Made by a program: the position numbers and the translations under genes. A stretch of DNA of 64,000 bases from Simmondsia chinensis (taxonomy: Eukaryota > Streptophyta > Magnoliopsida > Caryophyllales > Simmondsiaceae), in NCBI GenBank assembly GCA_018398585.1, contig JAGTTD010000016.1, positions 28,877,212 to 28,941,211 of the forward strand. Direction: 5' to 3'. The stretch's first letter is position 1. Each line of letters opens with the position of its first letter. The notes below the pieces were generated by a model. That model was not told the origin of the DNA. It worked only from the letters and a program-made list of their open reading frames with translations, and searched no databases. Of this stretch, positions 19,224-31,958 are shown one piece after another.

Positions 19224-22200
19224 TCAAACCGCATTCTTAGCAAGGGAGTCCGCTAATTGGTTTGCTTCCCTCTTTTCGTGTATGATTGAGACCCAAGGGA
19301 ATTCTTTCCGAAGCAATTGGATTCTATTGATAACGAAGTTCATCTTCCAGGGGTATGAGTCTAGGTTGTTCGTCCATGAAACTGCGTTTCTTGAATCTGA
19401 CTCGATTATTAGTCTGCTGTTCTTGATGGTATCATCTTGCCTTGAGTATTCCAGTGCTAATCTTATGGCTTTAATCTCAGCAAAGTTTGAATCTTTCGTC
19501 CCAATAGGAACTGAGAATACACAACGAATGTTACTCTGCCAGTCTCTAAGGACACCTCCAACTCCTGCATCACCTGGCTTCCCTGTAGACGATCCATCTA
19601 CATTCCATTTCAGAGCTCCAAGTCCGGGAGGGGACCAATGAATTTCTGCTCTTAGGCTTTTTAGTTTATTCCACCTTGATGTTGTATCGATATCTGATAT
19701 GATTTGTTGGATGGAGTAGGGGAGATCTTCATTCACTGCCTTGATCCATGTAGCTACTCTATACTTAGCACTATCAATGATGTTCTCAATGGATGCTCTC
19801 TTATCGTTGAATATAATGTCATTTCTTGCAAGCCAAATTGACCATATTGCAGCAAAGAAAGTAATGTACCAGCATTTGCCTCTGAAACAGCTTGTACACA
19901 CACCTTGCCATTGATCATACCACAATTTGATTGTAGCGGAAGTCACCATTTCTTGCTTCCACCAGTGAGCTAGTGCTGTCCACACATTCCAGGCATTTTG
20001 GCAATGTATGAAGAGGTGGTCGGGTGTTTCTGCATCTTGGTTGCATATCGGACAGATGTTCTGCTGCTGGTTGATGATCCCAAGCTTTACTAGCCTAGAT
20101 CTTGTGTTAATCTTGTTTAATACAGCTAGCCATGTAAAGAGCTCAACTTTTGGAGGGACAGCCCCTTTCCAAAAGCCTTTGATTATATGAGTTTGATCAA
20201 TAGCTTGCCTTTGCCACATATACCTGCAGAAAGACTTCACCGTGAACCTCCCTCTAGCATCAAATCTCCAGCAGCATGAATCTGATTTATCTGGACAAAG
20301 GAACACAGGTCCCAGCAGTTGGAGCAGCTCTTCTCTCATTGTAATTTCAAACAGAAACAGTCGCCTCCTCCATGTAAAGTTCCAATGCCAACAAAGCCCA
20401 TCCCAGCAACCCATTTCACCAATGCACTTCCTTTTCTGATCTGATGCATTATAAAGTCTTGGAAATCTATCCTTCAGCGGCAGCTCATCAATCCAAACAT
20501 CCTCCCAAAACCTGTTTTTAGACCATTACCTATTATGAATGTCCAACCTTCCCTAATACACTCTTCAAGTTGTTGGGACCCATGATGAAAGTTGAGGATA
20601 TCAAACCAAATTGAAGGAGAAGAAGCTTTATAGTTCCCAATTGCAACAAGGTTAGCAGGTGTTCGATGGATGCTTGACACAATCCTTTTCCAAAAAGCTT
20701 GAGAATCATCCGAAAATCTCCACCACCTTTTGAATAACAATCCTGCATTCTTCATTGTGATGTCCCGCACACTAAGGCCCCCTAGGTTCTTTGGTCTTTG
20801 AATAACTTCCCATTTGATGAGAGGTATTGATTTTTGATCTGTTTTACCCAGCCAAAAGAAGTTTCTTTGCATTTTGTTGATTTTCTTTGCCACCATTCTT
20901 GGCATTTTGAATAAGGAAAGGTAATATGTTGGTAAGTTTTGCAGCACCGACTTGATGAGCATCAGCCTACCAGCTTTTGAGAGTGTCATAACTTTCCAAC
21001 CAGCAAGCCTTTTCCGTATTTTGTCAACTATGGGGTCCCAGGTCTTGATTCTCTTGCTGTTTGAGCCTAGTGGTAAGCCAAGGTACAAAATTGGAAGGTA
21101 CCTTTTGAGCATTGGAATGTTTGTGCAGCCTTTGAACTCCATTGATCACTTTTATTGAGTGCAATCAACATTGATTTCTCCATGTTAAGGGACAGGCCTG
21201 ACATGAGGTGAAAGCAACCCATGATGTCTCTGAAATTCCTGATTTCCTCACCATGTGCATCACAAAAGATGATTGTATCATCAGCAAATTGTAGGTGTGT
21301 GATTCTCTCCTTGTAGTGGCCAATTTCCATGCCTCTTATGCAGCCTTGATGCACTGCTTTCCTCATCAAGCAGTTCAAAATTTCAGCCCCCAACACAAAT
21401 AGGAATGGGGAGATGGGGTCACCTTGCCTTAAGCCTCTACTCATGGGGATAGGTGCAGCAGGAGACCCATTAACAAGTAATGATATAGAGGCTGAAGATA
21501 AGCAAGTTTTTATCCATGACCTCCACATCATTCCAAATCCCATTCTTGTCATTACTTCCTCAATGAAATCCCATCGCATTGTGTCATATGCCTTCCTAAA
21601 GTCGAGCTTCAAGATGACACCTTGGGTCTTAGTTCTTTTAGCCCATAGAACAACTTCATTTGCTATCAAGGCTCCATCCAAGATCAGTCTGCTCTTGACA
21701 AAAGCTGTTTGGGACTCACCAATTAGCTGTGGCAGCACTGGTATCAGTCTCTTAGTTAGGATCTTTGCCACGATCTTGTACAAGCAGCCCACCATGCTGA
21801 TCGGTCTAAAGTCCTGCAGATCTGCAGCTCCTGATTTCTTTGGTATAAGTGTGACCCAAGTGACATTAGCTCTATTTGGAAGTACATTGTCATCAAAGAA
21901 TCTTCTAACGAATGTACAAACATCCTGCCCAATTATCTCCCAACCCTTTCTGATGAATTTGAAGTTAAAGCCATCATAACCTGGTGCTTTGGATGGACTG
22001 CAAGCCCACACAGCCTCTGTAATTTCCTCATCTGTGACTTTTCTTTCCAATAGAGCAGCTTGTTGGTCACTTAATCTTGGGATTGGCAAGCCCTGCAGTG
22101 AAGGCCTCTCACTTGAACTCCCTTCTTCATTATACAAGGCATGGAAATGATCTATGATTGCTTGTTTTATGTCAGCTGGCTGCTTGATTCTCTGGTTTTT

Positions 22201-23334
22201 GACTCTGAGGTAGCCAATATTCTTCTTTAGTCTTGCTTTTGCCAAAGTGAAGAAGTATTTGGTGTTTCTGTCTCCCTCTTTGATGTATCTGCACCTGGAT
22301 TTTTGTTTCCATAATTGCTCTCTTTTCATATACCATTTGTTGAGCTGAATCCACGCTGCTTTTCTTCTGGCCACCATCACCTCATCAATGTCATCATCTT
22401 TAAGATGTTTATCAGCTTCATCCAAGGCTTCTTCAAGCTGCTTAATTCTTGTGTTTATGTCCCCAAAGCACTCTTCGTTCCAAGTCTGTATTCTGTTCTT
22501 GAGTACTTTCAGCAGCATGTCAGCATCAGCCCCTCTATTCCTCTCCTTTTCTTCTCTGATTAGTGCCCAGAAATCCTTCCTAGATAGCCAACAATCCAGG
22601 TTTCTGAATGGGGTTGGTCCCCAATCAATTTTCTCAGATTCTATTATCAGTGCTGCATGATCAGAGAGCTTCTTTTGCACTCCCCATTGTTTGATATCAG
22701 GAAATTTGCCCAACCATTCGGGTGTTATGAATGTTCTATCTATTCTGCTTAAGGATCTCCCTCTTCCCCATGTGAATTTTCTCCCTCTAAGTGGGAGCTC
22801 CAAGAGACCTCCTGCTTCTATGAATTTCCTGAAGTCTTTCATACCAGCCGTGACACTCCTCATCCCTTTTCTGTCACTCAGGTTGAGTATTTCATTCATA
22901 TCCCCAGAGATTAGTGTTGGACAGTTCAAGGCTTGAACAACCTGATTTACCTCCCTCCATATGAGCATTCTTTCATCTTTGGTTGAAGGGGCATGGATGA
23001 AAACAATGGCACATAAGAAGTCTTCTTGGGCAATGGAACCTTTGATGCATAACCAGTTCTTTGTTGCTTGAATCGACCTGATTGCTATCCAATCTTTATC
23101 CCAGACAGCCAACATTCCTCCTGATCCATTAGGCGATGCTTGTATGTTTTGTGAAGCAAATTCAGTGTGAGGCCATATGTCTTTTGCAGCATTATTGTTG
23201 TCATCAACAGTTTTAGTCTCCAGGATGCATGCTATGTCCGGTTTCCTTTGCTTTATGACATCTTTCACCATTCTCTTTTTTTGTTTTGAATTGATCCCAT
23301 TTACATTCCATACTAGGATCCTCATTCTTCTCAC
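19224..23334 (-). pseudogene. LINE ORF2: endonuclease, reverse transcriptase, RNase H; two frameshifts
   Basis: The first frame (23334 to about 21145) encodes an apurinic-type endonuclease (NVNGIN, LETKT, SGDMNE, SDHAAL) and most of the reverse transcriptase (LIPKK, FRPISM, LDFRKAYD, GLRQGDPISP, and the catalytic FADD near 21275). A one-base shift near 21140-21150 moves to the second frame (about 21142-20520: LYLGLPLG, the thumb, and WLGKTDQKSIPLIKW). A second one-base shift in the A-run near 20515-20520 moves to the third frame (about 20513-19224), with zf-RVT (CPICN...HLFIHC) and an RNase H domain whose acidic residues stand in NVDGSS, FAEIKAI, ESDSRNA and NQLADSLA. Reading would stop early at either shift, so this copy is unlikely to be autonomous. 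Confidence 0.9.
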
Positions 23335-23347
23335 CTTGCCAAGGTTT

Positions 23348-25267
23348 TTAGCATTCCTTGGCTTTCCCTTTACTGCCTCCCTGTCTCTGTCTTATCACTT
23401 CTCTTTTTATGCCTTTTGATTTCCTTAGCTGTGTCTCAATGTTTTCTACATCAAGACCATTCCACCCTAAGCCCAATTTATTTCCTGCCCTCCAGATTTT
23501 CTTTGCTTCATGCTTCAGTTTGTCAGTTTTTTGTGAACTTTCAGGTGTACTTACTTCACTTTCCGTGAACTCTTCATCATCCTTCTGAGGTTCAATCTGC
23601 TTTTGCTTAATGCAGGTGTTACTTTGTTGTAGTGGTGTCTCTTGGACTATGTTTACATCATACAAGTTCACAAAACCTGGTGGGAATTCATCTTCTGAGC
23701 TGTCTCCTTCAGATCCTTCTTCACCATCTCTTGCTAGGCTGCTTTTCACACACTGCTGTTCTTCACTCCTCAAGTTAAATCTGTTGTAAAGCCATGGCTT
23801 TTGCGGTGTTTTTTCACAGGCTATAGAAATGCCCGGTGAAGCTACTTCTTCTACTTGGTTCCTGACATTTTCACATGGGTTTTCTTTGTAATTGGGAGAT
23901 CTTTTTTTTGAATTTGAAATTTGAACGGGAGATTGTGGATGGGATTTTTGACTTGTGATAAAGGTACTTTTGCTTTTTGAAAAAGTACCTATATTTCCTA
24001 GATTGTCTTCTTTTTCTAGGTGAGCTACATTGTCCTTTTTGCACTTTTGCACTTCTCCCTTCTGACCCGCATTTATTGATAACTGCCAACCTCCATCATC
24101 TTCATCTTGCTTCTTCCTTTCTTCATCCTCCATGGCACTGCAGATGTCCTCTTTCATTGATGCAGATATGGCCTTGTTTTTCTTATTTTCTCCAGCATTG
24201 CCTTTTGTGTTCTTTATTCTTTCATTTTCCTTTATCCAATTCGTGACCTTCTCTGTTTGTAATCCATTCCCTTCCATAACATGAATGAGATGTCTCCCTT
24301 GACCAACAATGTATTCAGCCATTTCATCTATGATTGAGTCTTGGTCTGTTTCAACAAGAATTCTCCCTGCTTCCAATGATCCTTCACCCTTACAAATGGT
24401 GTCAACAGCTAAGACTCTTCCCCAAAACTTTCCAATTTCTGTGAAGTTATGGCTACTCCAAGCTTGTAAGGGGACTCCATAGCAGTAAAGCCATGTCTTT
24501 CTCTTCCTGTTAGTATCAAATTCATACCATTTCTTCACATTGATAAACATAGTTCTCATCCACTGTGGACCAGATTCCAACAATGCATTTCGTTCTTGTT
24601 CTGAGGCTAATGCAATGATAAACTTGGTCCCTCCCATATGTTGCACCTGTGCTTGCTCTATACCATTGCTGTGCAGGAGCTCTTCTAATTCCTGAATTAG
24701 TGTATCTTCCAGGGTCTCCACTATGAAGCTCCTCTTAAGCTTATCTTTTCTATCTTCATGCGAAATTCCATAGATGACTTTGCCCTGTTGCTGGTGCTTT
24801 AGACACTTATGGCAGATTTTTTCTTGGTTAGCTTCTCCTTTCCCAGTGTCTTCATTGTCTCTACATCTCTGACTATTTGATGTTCCCGCAAGGACTTGTG
24901 CATAAGCCTTCTGCTCTCTTGGTTGGTAATATGCATTCATAGTCCTTAAAGCATTAGTTTTCCTTTGAAATCTTGCCTTTTGAACCCAAATTCTGTTGTT
25001 TCTTAGCCAGCAACCATTCACTTCTGAGAGTGCTCTATATATTTCTTCCTTAGTGGCGTATGTAACAAAGCCATATTTTAGGATCCTGTTCTTCCTTCTT
25101 CTTTGTGGTATATGGACCTCAATCACTCTGCCATGATTATTGAAGACATTCTTTAACCATGTTTTGGTTATGTTTGGTGGTAGATTATCCACAAATAATG
25201 TGAAGAAGTTTTGAGTTTGATTTTGGAATTCTTCTCTGACATGGTTTCTATTATTTCTCTCTGACAT
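23348..25267 (-). CDS. LINE ORF1: RRM plus DUF4283 RNA-binding protein
   Basis: This intact 639-residue frame starts ATG at 25267. Residues about 20-95 form an RRM (RNP2 LFVDNL, RNP1 KYGFVTYA). A central DUF4283-type region follows (about 175-335: SFIVETLEDTL, GGTKFIIAL, KTWLYCYGVPLQAW, FWGRVLAVD). The tail is charged and low-complexity, with runs of K, E and S. Only a CxxC half-knuckle (CHKC) is present, with no full CCHC finger. In plant L1 elements ORF1 coats the RNA for retrotransposition. ORF2 starts 13 bases after its stop. Confidence 0.88.
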   Translation of the reverse strand: MSERNNRNHVREEFQNQTQNFFTLFVDNLPPNITKTWLKNVFNNHGRVIEVHIPQRRRKNRILKYGFVTYATKEEIYRALSEVNGCWLRNNRIWVQKARFQRKTNALRTMNAYYQPREQKAYAQVLAGTSNSQRCRDNEDTGKGEANQEKICHKCLKHQQQGKVIYGISHEDRKDKLKRSFIVETLEDTLIQELEELLHSNGIEQAQVQHMGGTKFIIALASEQERNALLESGPQWMRTMFINVKKWYEFDTNRKRKTWLYCYGVPLQAWSSHNFTEIGKFWGRVLAVDTICKGEGSLEAGRILVETDQDSIIDEMAEYIVGQGRHLIHVMEGNGLQTEKVTNWIKENERIKNTKGNAGENKKNKAISASMKEDICSAMEDEERKKQDEDDGGWQLSINAGQKGEVQKCKKDNVAHLEKEDNLGNIGTFSKSKSTFITSQKSHPQSPVQISNSKKRSPNYKENPCENVRNQVEEVASPGISIACEKTPQKPWLYNRFNLRSEEQQCVKSSLARDGEEGSEGDSSEDEFPPGFVNLYDVNIVQETPLQQSNTCIKQKQIEPQKDDEEFTESEVSTPESSQKTDKLKHEAKKIWRAGNKLGLGWNGLDVENIETQLRKSKGIKREVIRQRQGGSKGKAKEC

Positions 25268-25430
25268 GGTTTTTGATGTCTGTCACTGGTATGACTTTCT
25301 TTCTTTAATACAATCCTATTCAAACTTTATGTCTAATTTAACTAATTGAGTACAGAACACAGGAACACCATTAAGGATCTATTAATACAAATTACCTGTA
25401 TTACTTATTGGATGAAACTAAGGCTCTGTT

Positions 25431-25665
25431 TGTTCTTAAAAAAAATATTTGTCATCCAGATTAAATTATTTCTTTGTCAAACCTCATGCTATAAGTTTCA
25501 CTTTAGTAAAAGCGTGAACCTCATAAAACTTCATAGAATGAAACTATTTTCCTTGCTAGAAAGACAAATTTTTGAGAAGAATATTTTTCATTAACAAAAA
25601 ATTTTTGAAGAAAAGTTCTCCAGAAGGAACATATTCTCCGTTGAACTAAACAGAGTGCCTAAAAG
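25431..25665. mobile_element. Short hAT-like MITE
   Basis: Inverted ends AGGCTCTGTTTGTTC and GAACTAAACAGAGTGCC bound a 235-base A+T-rich body. A target duplication is not clear. It lies just beyond the 3' end of GEK1. Confidence 0.55.
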
Positions 25666-25859
25666 ATCAAATGTTATTTTAAATTCAAGAAATAGTAGAT
25701 AGATATCTCTGATATTTATCTAAGATAGCGAGACGGTTTAACGAAGCAGGTGTTGTCAGTGTTTTTTCCATAGGTATGAACGAAAACTTCAACTGAAACT
25801 GAAAGTTCAAATTATGCCTGTATATATATCAGTTGAGCTCAAACCCACCTTTTCCAGAA

Positions 25860-28800
25860 TCAGTTGAAGTCGGAGGGCTTGCCAATCTTGATGTTCTGGT
25901 CATTTAGATATGCTGTGATAGCATTCTTCTGCCATCCCTTGAAGCTCCTTCATTTTCAACATAAAGGCCAAAAAGGTTAATTTAGGGTACATTTGATACA
26001 TCTTATTTCTGTTTATCTTTTCTGATAAACTTGTTTATTTGAGATATATATCATTTTATAGTGAAATGTTTGATTATGTAATGCAGAGAGTTCTTTTTAT
26101 AGAATAAAGTGTATGAATACAAGTTTTAAAAAAAACTATCTATTATAATACAAAAAAGGACTTCACAATATAGACCAACTAATAATACCAGGTAAGAAAG
26201 AATTATGATAATGGTTAGTCATAGTAGGAGAGGGTGGTGAGTATAGCGATCCATAGGGGTAAAAGTGGTGGTGGTAGGTGCAGGCGGTGATAAAAAATAA
26301 AAGTATGTCACGTTGATGAAGATTTAATGCTAATATGATCTTTCTAAAATATTTTTCTAAAATAAGTTGTGAAAAAAATCTAACTTAGCAATTTTTTCTA
26401 CTTAGTCATAAAACAACTTTTTCATCTTTCTATTTAAATGGTGAAAAAGATATAAAAAGATCCTTTCTTTCAACCAAACACAAGCCTTACAGTCAACCAA
26501 AACTTTTTCACAGCTTTAAACTGTTAAAAAACTGAACCAAACGCAACCTTAGACATATGCATTGTCGAAGAACCAACAACTAACAGCTTAAATTATTAGG
26601 TGAAGATGCATGGATGGTCTCCATTGTCTTTCCCTTCATATCCTCCAGACAGAGGTGTCCATTCGTTGATGTTAATGAACGGGTACTCTCAAAATTTCGA
26701 GCTTTTCGACAACTTACAATTCAGAAGAGCATCGGATATCTAGTGATACTCCAGTTTCCTAAATGCGTTCGGAAAGCATGTGTCGAGTTGTGTCTCGAAT
26801 TTATTCTATAGACCTTTTTGTTTGATCTGGCCAAGTTGATGCATTTGTTAGACCTAGAGCTCCTACTGATGCCTATATATATGTTATATCTAGTTGCCTC
26901 CTCTGTATCCTAGTTTCAAATTTCATAGTGAAATAATCTCCTTCACCTATCCATCGTTTTCCCCTCAATCTACAGGTTTTCTAAATAACTTTGCGAATTG
27001 TCAATTTTTCATTCTCTCCACTCTTCTCAATTTCTTTTAGATCTGTTCACTTGAATCTAAATTGAACTTTGTTCTTGGGTATTAGCCTAACAACATGCAA
27101 CCAACTCTGGTTACACATATCCACCCATAACCATTCCACTTCACCTAAAATCATAAAGTTATAGTAGACTAGTAGAAATGAAACTATTTTACTTACTTAT
27201 GATCAAGATGTGCCAAAATTTCCCCTCCAGGAAAAGCGGCTTTTGTAGCCTCAAATGCAACTTTTATAGCCTCTTTCCAAGTGCCACCAATGCCTTTCGG
27301 ATCTGAATCGACTTTCGACTGACCTGGATCATCCATTGGCAAAGAATATCCCGACAACAGGTGGCCCACCCAAACGTCTCCTTTCCTGTAATGAATTACA
27401 TTGAAAGCGTCATGAAGCATAAAAAATGATTCAATCAATATGGGCAGAAGCACACGTTTTTCTTGTATAAGTACCATAGTTGCAGGAAACTCCTAAAATG
27501 CTAACGTTTCAAGCTCAAAAGCGCAATTCGGCATTTCAAAGTTAGATTTGCATTTCCAACATGTATCGAACCCGACAGGAACAAGATTTAACAATCGTGG
27601 AATCATTTTGATAAGAAAATACTCACTAGATAACCTGGTGACTAATTATATCACTCGATCTAAACAATGAAAAATTGTGTGGACATGTCGGAGTCAATTC
27701 TCTTGATCTTATTCATTGAAGTACTTAGTTTTCTTAACTATTGCTTAATATTGACTTTGATTTAAAATTTTAGGTGCACATTGTGCCTCACAGTACAACT
27801 ACTATACAAGTATCCAGCATACTCATAGTGTTAAGTACGTATGCCTGGACAAGTATTAGGTATTTCTAAATGACAAATGTACCACAAGTTCAAGAACTCT
27901 GCCTACGAATGATCCAAAAGAAAGGATATCTATATAATACAACCAGACTGGAGAAGCCAGGAGAGAAGTAACATACATAATAATGTCCATATGGCGAGGT
28001 GCATAATGTCCACCGCCTATCCCAAGTAGAACCACCTTCTTGCTATTCTCCCTGGTTTAACATCTTGAGATTAGACCATGGCAGAAAAAACAAACGAGAT
28101 TACGTTGTGACTAATTATCCAAAAAGCTTGAGAAATCAGGCTCATGAACCATGACCCTTCATATATACTAATAACCCCAAGGGCTTGGCTCAAATGATTA
28201 GGCATTTGGATAAAGGGGCTCATGAAACGTCAATTTGGAGACTGAATCTTGCCACCAGGAGCAAATAATTCCCCACGGCCACCCACTAGTTCAGTCGGCT
28301 CGAACTTATCCTGTTACACTTAAAGGAACTTGTAATTGGGTAGTGAGTGCAACCCGTAGATTACTCAAGATGCATGTAAACTGATTCAGACAACCCAATC
28401 GCTCAAACAAAGCGTTAATAATATTCCATGGATGCTAGATACTCTGAAAAAAGAGGGAGAAGTAGCTACAATTAAATGCGAACGAATAACATAGGTATAC
28501 CTGCCCCATTCACCCACTGGAGCACCTCCTCCAAGTCCAAGTCCTTCCCAAACCAACTACAAGCCAGTAAAAATATGTTTAGAGAGGAATAAGAGTGCAA
28601 ACAAACCAACTATTCAATAAACTACTCGTGTTCAGAACCGATTACTGCTTGTTTGTGTTTGTTTCGCAGTAGCTGATCAAGCCAAGTCCGAGCAAGCTCT
28701 ATAAGATTAATGAGCTACTCGTGTTCAAACAGAGAATGCTCAACTTGTTAACATTGGCAAACAACTAGATAAGGACTTGATAAGAGCTTGTTAAAGGCTA

Positions 28801-31800
28801 ATTAATGTTTAGTATTAGCTTAAAAATGGTTTAATAATGGCTTGATAACAACTCGAGTAACTCAAATCGGTAGCAAGCTTGGATTGATAATTAGCTCGAA
28901 TAGGCTCAATTAGGCTAAAGTGCTGATTCGAGCCAAGTATCAAACACACTAATACAATGAAGGAAAATGTTTTCCCCTTTCACTAAGAGTAACTCAATTT
29001 CCTCTAAACGGAGGAATATATTTTCTGTATTTATGGTCATTGCTATGAAGTTATGCAAAAAACCAATTGAATCAAGACGAAAAAGGTTTTTTGTCAAAAC
29101 ACACAAAGCCTTCATGTAGGTGCAAAAAAAAAAAAAAAAAAAAAAAAAAAAGAAGTGGCAAGGGTTTGAGTAAGCATAAAGAAAAGAGTAAGCTCAAGAA
29201 CCACTCAACTAGAGCAATGACTTGAGCAGCATCTTCTCTCTTCCAGCATTCCAAAGTGCTGCCTGCATTACCAACAGAAATCACATAAGAAGGTACCATT
29301 ACAGACACAAGATGCCTACAATTATAAGAATACTGGACCATCTAATAGTGCCAATGCATGTTACAAAGAGACTTCAAAGGGTTAGTGGATGTCATACTTG
29401 GCATCAACATATGCGGTCACTATACTAATCTAGGTGAAATCTAGGTCGGCCCGGATAATCCCCCAACCCCTCCACACAAATCTCATCAGGGCCGACCTTG
29501 ATATTTTACAGGTTCAAAGCAGGTTTTTGATAAGTGGGCTCTTTTTAGTAATGGAGATGTTCAAATAAGCTTACACACACCTTGAATAATGCACTTACAA
29601 ATGCTAGCTAATATGTGAGTCTTTTATGGTACATATGCATATATTGAAGTTATCACTTTAATTATAAATGATAATACTCTATATAAACAAACTAATAGTA
29701 TAATTAATTTTTAAAAGGGGCCCCTTTACAAATCGGGGGCTCCAAGCAACCATTTGGGATCTTGATTGAAACTAAGCAAAAGTTGGAAAACTCACTGTAA
29801 AACAAGATCTGAACTCTCTTTTGGTTACTTTCACTTCCCTCTTTCCATGTACTAAGGAGAGCTGAGCGCAAGAAATGAAAGCAAACTTACCGATTTCTAG
29901 AAACATGGTCGGTTTACTGGTCACAGGTCCGTGATGAGTAGCCTCCATAGTAATCTACACATAGAATCATACTCAAATGATGTCAGAAGTAACAATAAAT
30001 GTGTCAAAATAGGCATGGTTGATTGTGCCAAAACAAATAGACAAAGTTCACCAAACCTCAAATTCAGGAATCAAATTTCGAGATTGCGCAATCTTCTTCA
30101 AGAGTCTGATCCAAGGTCCCATCCGAGGATCGGGTGGTGCAGCCCACCCTGGCCTCCCCCCCTGAGGCGGCACATCCCCTTCTCGCAAATGTGGAACCCC
30201 TACTCACCATCGACAAAAACACCATGGGTTAAGAGCATAAAATTATTCATATGTTTTCGCTCGCCAGCTTAAGCGTTTGAGATACGTTCACAAACATGGT
30301 ATCAAAGCTTGTTGATCGAGAGGTTTCTTAGGTTTGAATCCCAATAAAATCCATTGTCAATATTAATATAATTCAGTATAAGGTATGAGGTGGGCCTGTA
30401 TACTATTTACACTTCAAGCCCAATAGGCATTCTTGTGAAGGGAAATGTTAAAGAATAAAAACTATTATTACAAGTGAGCTGAGGTAGTGATGATGTACCA
30501 ATAGGGTGGACGGTGAGGGCAGGGCGGTTGGACACAGCCGTGTGCTTGCTAAGGAAGATCACATTGTCGACAACTTCATTGGCGGTTACTTGCCATCGCA
30601 TGTCAAGATCATCCTCTACCACTATGCTTTTGTCATGTTGAAGCAACCTCACTCCACCTTCATGTACATAACTCCTTATACCCTAACACATTACCAACAA
30701 GTCAAACATAAAAACTATAAAGTCTCTAAACTGATTTCTCAACTTCCAATTTCATCAAACACAACACTGAACTAGTAGTTTTTACCCATTAGCCAGAGTG
30801 CTGCAAGTTCATCCAAATCTTTTTAAGCCTATTAACATCTAAGTGAAGTGTACATGACTTCATTAATCCAAATTAGATTCTCTACATCATTAAATTTTCT
30901 GGAAATTGACAAAGTTAAAAAATTTGGACAGTAATGAAGTAGAGAGTCAAACTAACACAAATCGATGATTCCGAAGTCTGCTTGAAGGGTCAGTTTGATA
31001 CTCGCATTTCAAACTAGCATGCTATTGGTTCTCCAGCTCTTCTATGTGTCTCTCCCTCTCCAATTTCTCTCCTCACTTTCCCTCAATATTCTCCTCTCTT
31101 TCCCCTATTTCTTCACTCTCCCTCCTAGTTTTCCATACACAATCAATTAAATTGTATCCGATAAGAATGTAAATGCAAGGAAAAATATCCCACAAAGGAA
31201 AACAAATATATATACCTAGGGAGCTAGATCGTCTATTGTCAATTGGTTCTCGGACAGAACCTTCTTTCGTACGTCCATTTCGTGGCAATGATGTCAAAGT
31301 GTAGTGTTCACTTGGGATTAGATATATAGGGCAAAGCCAGGCCGTAAAGCGTGGATGGATACATGAGAATGCAGTGCTTGCTTGAGACTAGGTATTTAGT
31401 GCACAAAAACTAGCGTGAACACAAGTTGCGGAGCGTGGTAATCTGATACAGTCCAAATATGAGGCAAAAATCTCAATAGTTTATGCCTACGAAGCTACCC
31501 CGACCGTTATCAATTTGATACATACCCAAAATAGGATATGGACCGAGAACAATAGGGCGGGCCCATAAAGAATAAGAACGGGCCCGGCCTCAAAGGGGGA
31601 AGGGAAATTCTATAAATAGGCACCCTAATATATTACCAACTCCATGCAATGACATATGCCACTTTCTATCTCTCTTTATTTTTACTCTTTAATTTCCGCA
31701 TTTTTACCCTTTTTCAGTTAATTTCTGTCTATTATGATTTTGATTCTATAACAATTGGTTTTGGGATCAAATCACAAAATTCAAATTAACTAAACTAAAC

Positions 31801-31958
31801 CCTAATCAGAAATGTTTCACAGTAATAATATTTCACTATACACAACGAGAAACCTGAAATGAGGGGCCGGGTTGCCAGCCGGGCATGGCCAAGAGGGCGG
31901 GTGGCGGGGCCCATTAGACGCCCGGATCCGCCGTCGTCGCCACCACCAGCTTCACCAT
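25860..31958 (-). CDS. GEK1: D-aminoacyl-tRNA deacylase, GEK1/DTD2 type (9 exons)
   Basis: Exons read on the minus strand: 31854-31958, 30499-30682, 30057-30199, 29891-29954, 29210-29262, 28501-28556, 27977-28051, 27197-27385, 25860-25947. Phases all agree and sum to 957 bases (318 residues plus stop), the usual size for this PF04414 family. The enzyme frees D-amino acids from tRNA. The plant member (Arabidopsis GEKO1) protects against ethanol and acetaldehyde. Motifs in order: LVVATTADP, LLAMPGW, LLQHDKSIVVEDDLDMRW, SKHTAVSNRPALTVHPIG, PPQGGRPGW, TMEATHHGPVTSKPTMFLEIG, WKREDAAQVIALV, GLGLGGG, LLGIGGGHYAPRHMD, DVWVGHLLSGYSLPM, AFPGGEILAHLDHK, IGKPSDFN. Exon 1 has three one-base homopolymer expansions in about 25 bases; together they restore frame but put a TAA at codon 15. 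This is sequencing error or early decay; the rest is clean. Introns carry repeats, including a poly-A run at 29127-29151. Confidence 0.88.
25985..26560. mobile_element. Foldback element in GEK1 intron 8
   Basis: The left end (TTAGGGTACATTTGATAC) and right end (TGAACCAAACGCAACCTTA) are imperfect inverted repeats, a common look for plant hAT-type MITEs. The interior is A+T-rich with no ORF. Boundaries are approximate. Confidence 0.4.
28150..28400. repeat. SINE-like repeat in GEK1 intron 6
   Basis: GGCTTGGCTCAAATGATTAGG resembles a degraded pol III A box, and GGAGACTGAATCTTGCC a degraded B box. A conserved-looking body follows (GTAGTGAGTGCAACCCGTAG). Probably an old tRNA-derived SINE; the assignment is weak. 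Confidence 0.35.
28650..28925. repeat. GAGCTT/AGCTCG-rich repeat (GEK1 intron 5)
   Basis: Degenerate units (GAGCAAGCTCTA, AAGAGCTTGTTAAAGG, TAGCTCGAATAGGCTC) belong to the same dispersed family seen elsewhere in the window. Confidence 0.45.
30280..30425. repeat. tRNA-like SINE fragment in GEK1 intron 2
   Basis: The block ATGGTATCAAAGCTTGTTGATCGAGAGG...TTTGAATCCC, then AAGGTATGAGGTGGGCCTG and CAAGCCCAATAGGCATTC, matches the blocks at 55560-55790 and 56080-56260. It has the A-box/B-box layout of a tRNA-derived SINE. Confidence 0.45.

Larger units (their letters stand above)
18996..25317 (-). mobile_element. Nearly complete L1-type LINE
   Basis: The element runs on the minus strand from about 25300 to 19013, between perfect 17-base duplications TTCTTTAATACAATCCT (18996-19012 and 25301-25317). 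Its 3' end carries a poly-A tail (T-run at 19012-19022). ORF1 is intact (25267-23348) and ORF2 follows 13 bases later in another frame, broken by two frameshifts. The 5' leader is only about 33 bases, so the copy is either full-length with a short leader or slightly truncated. The perfect duplications and few lesions mean a recent insertion, between the O-fucosyltransferase and GEK1 genes. Confidence 0.92.
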
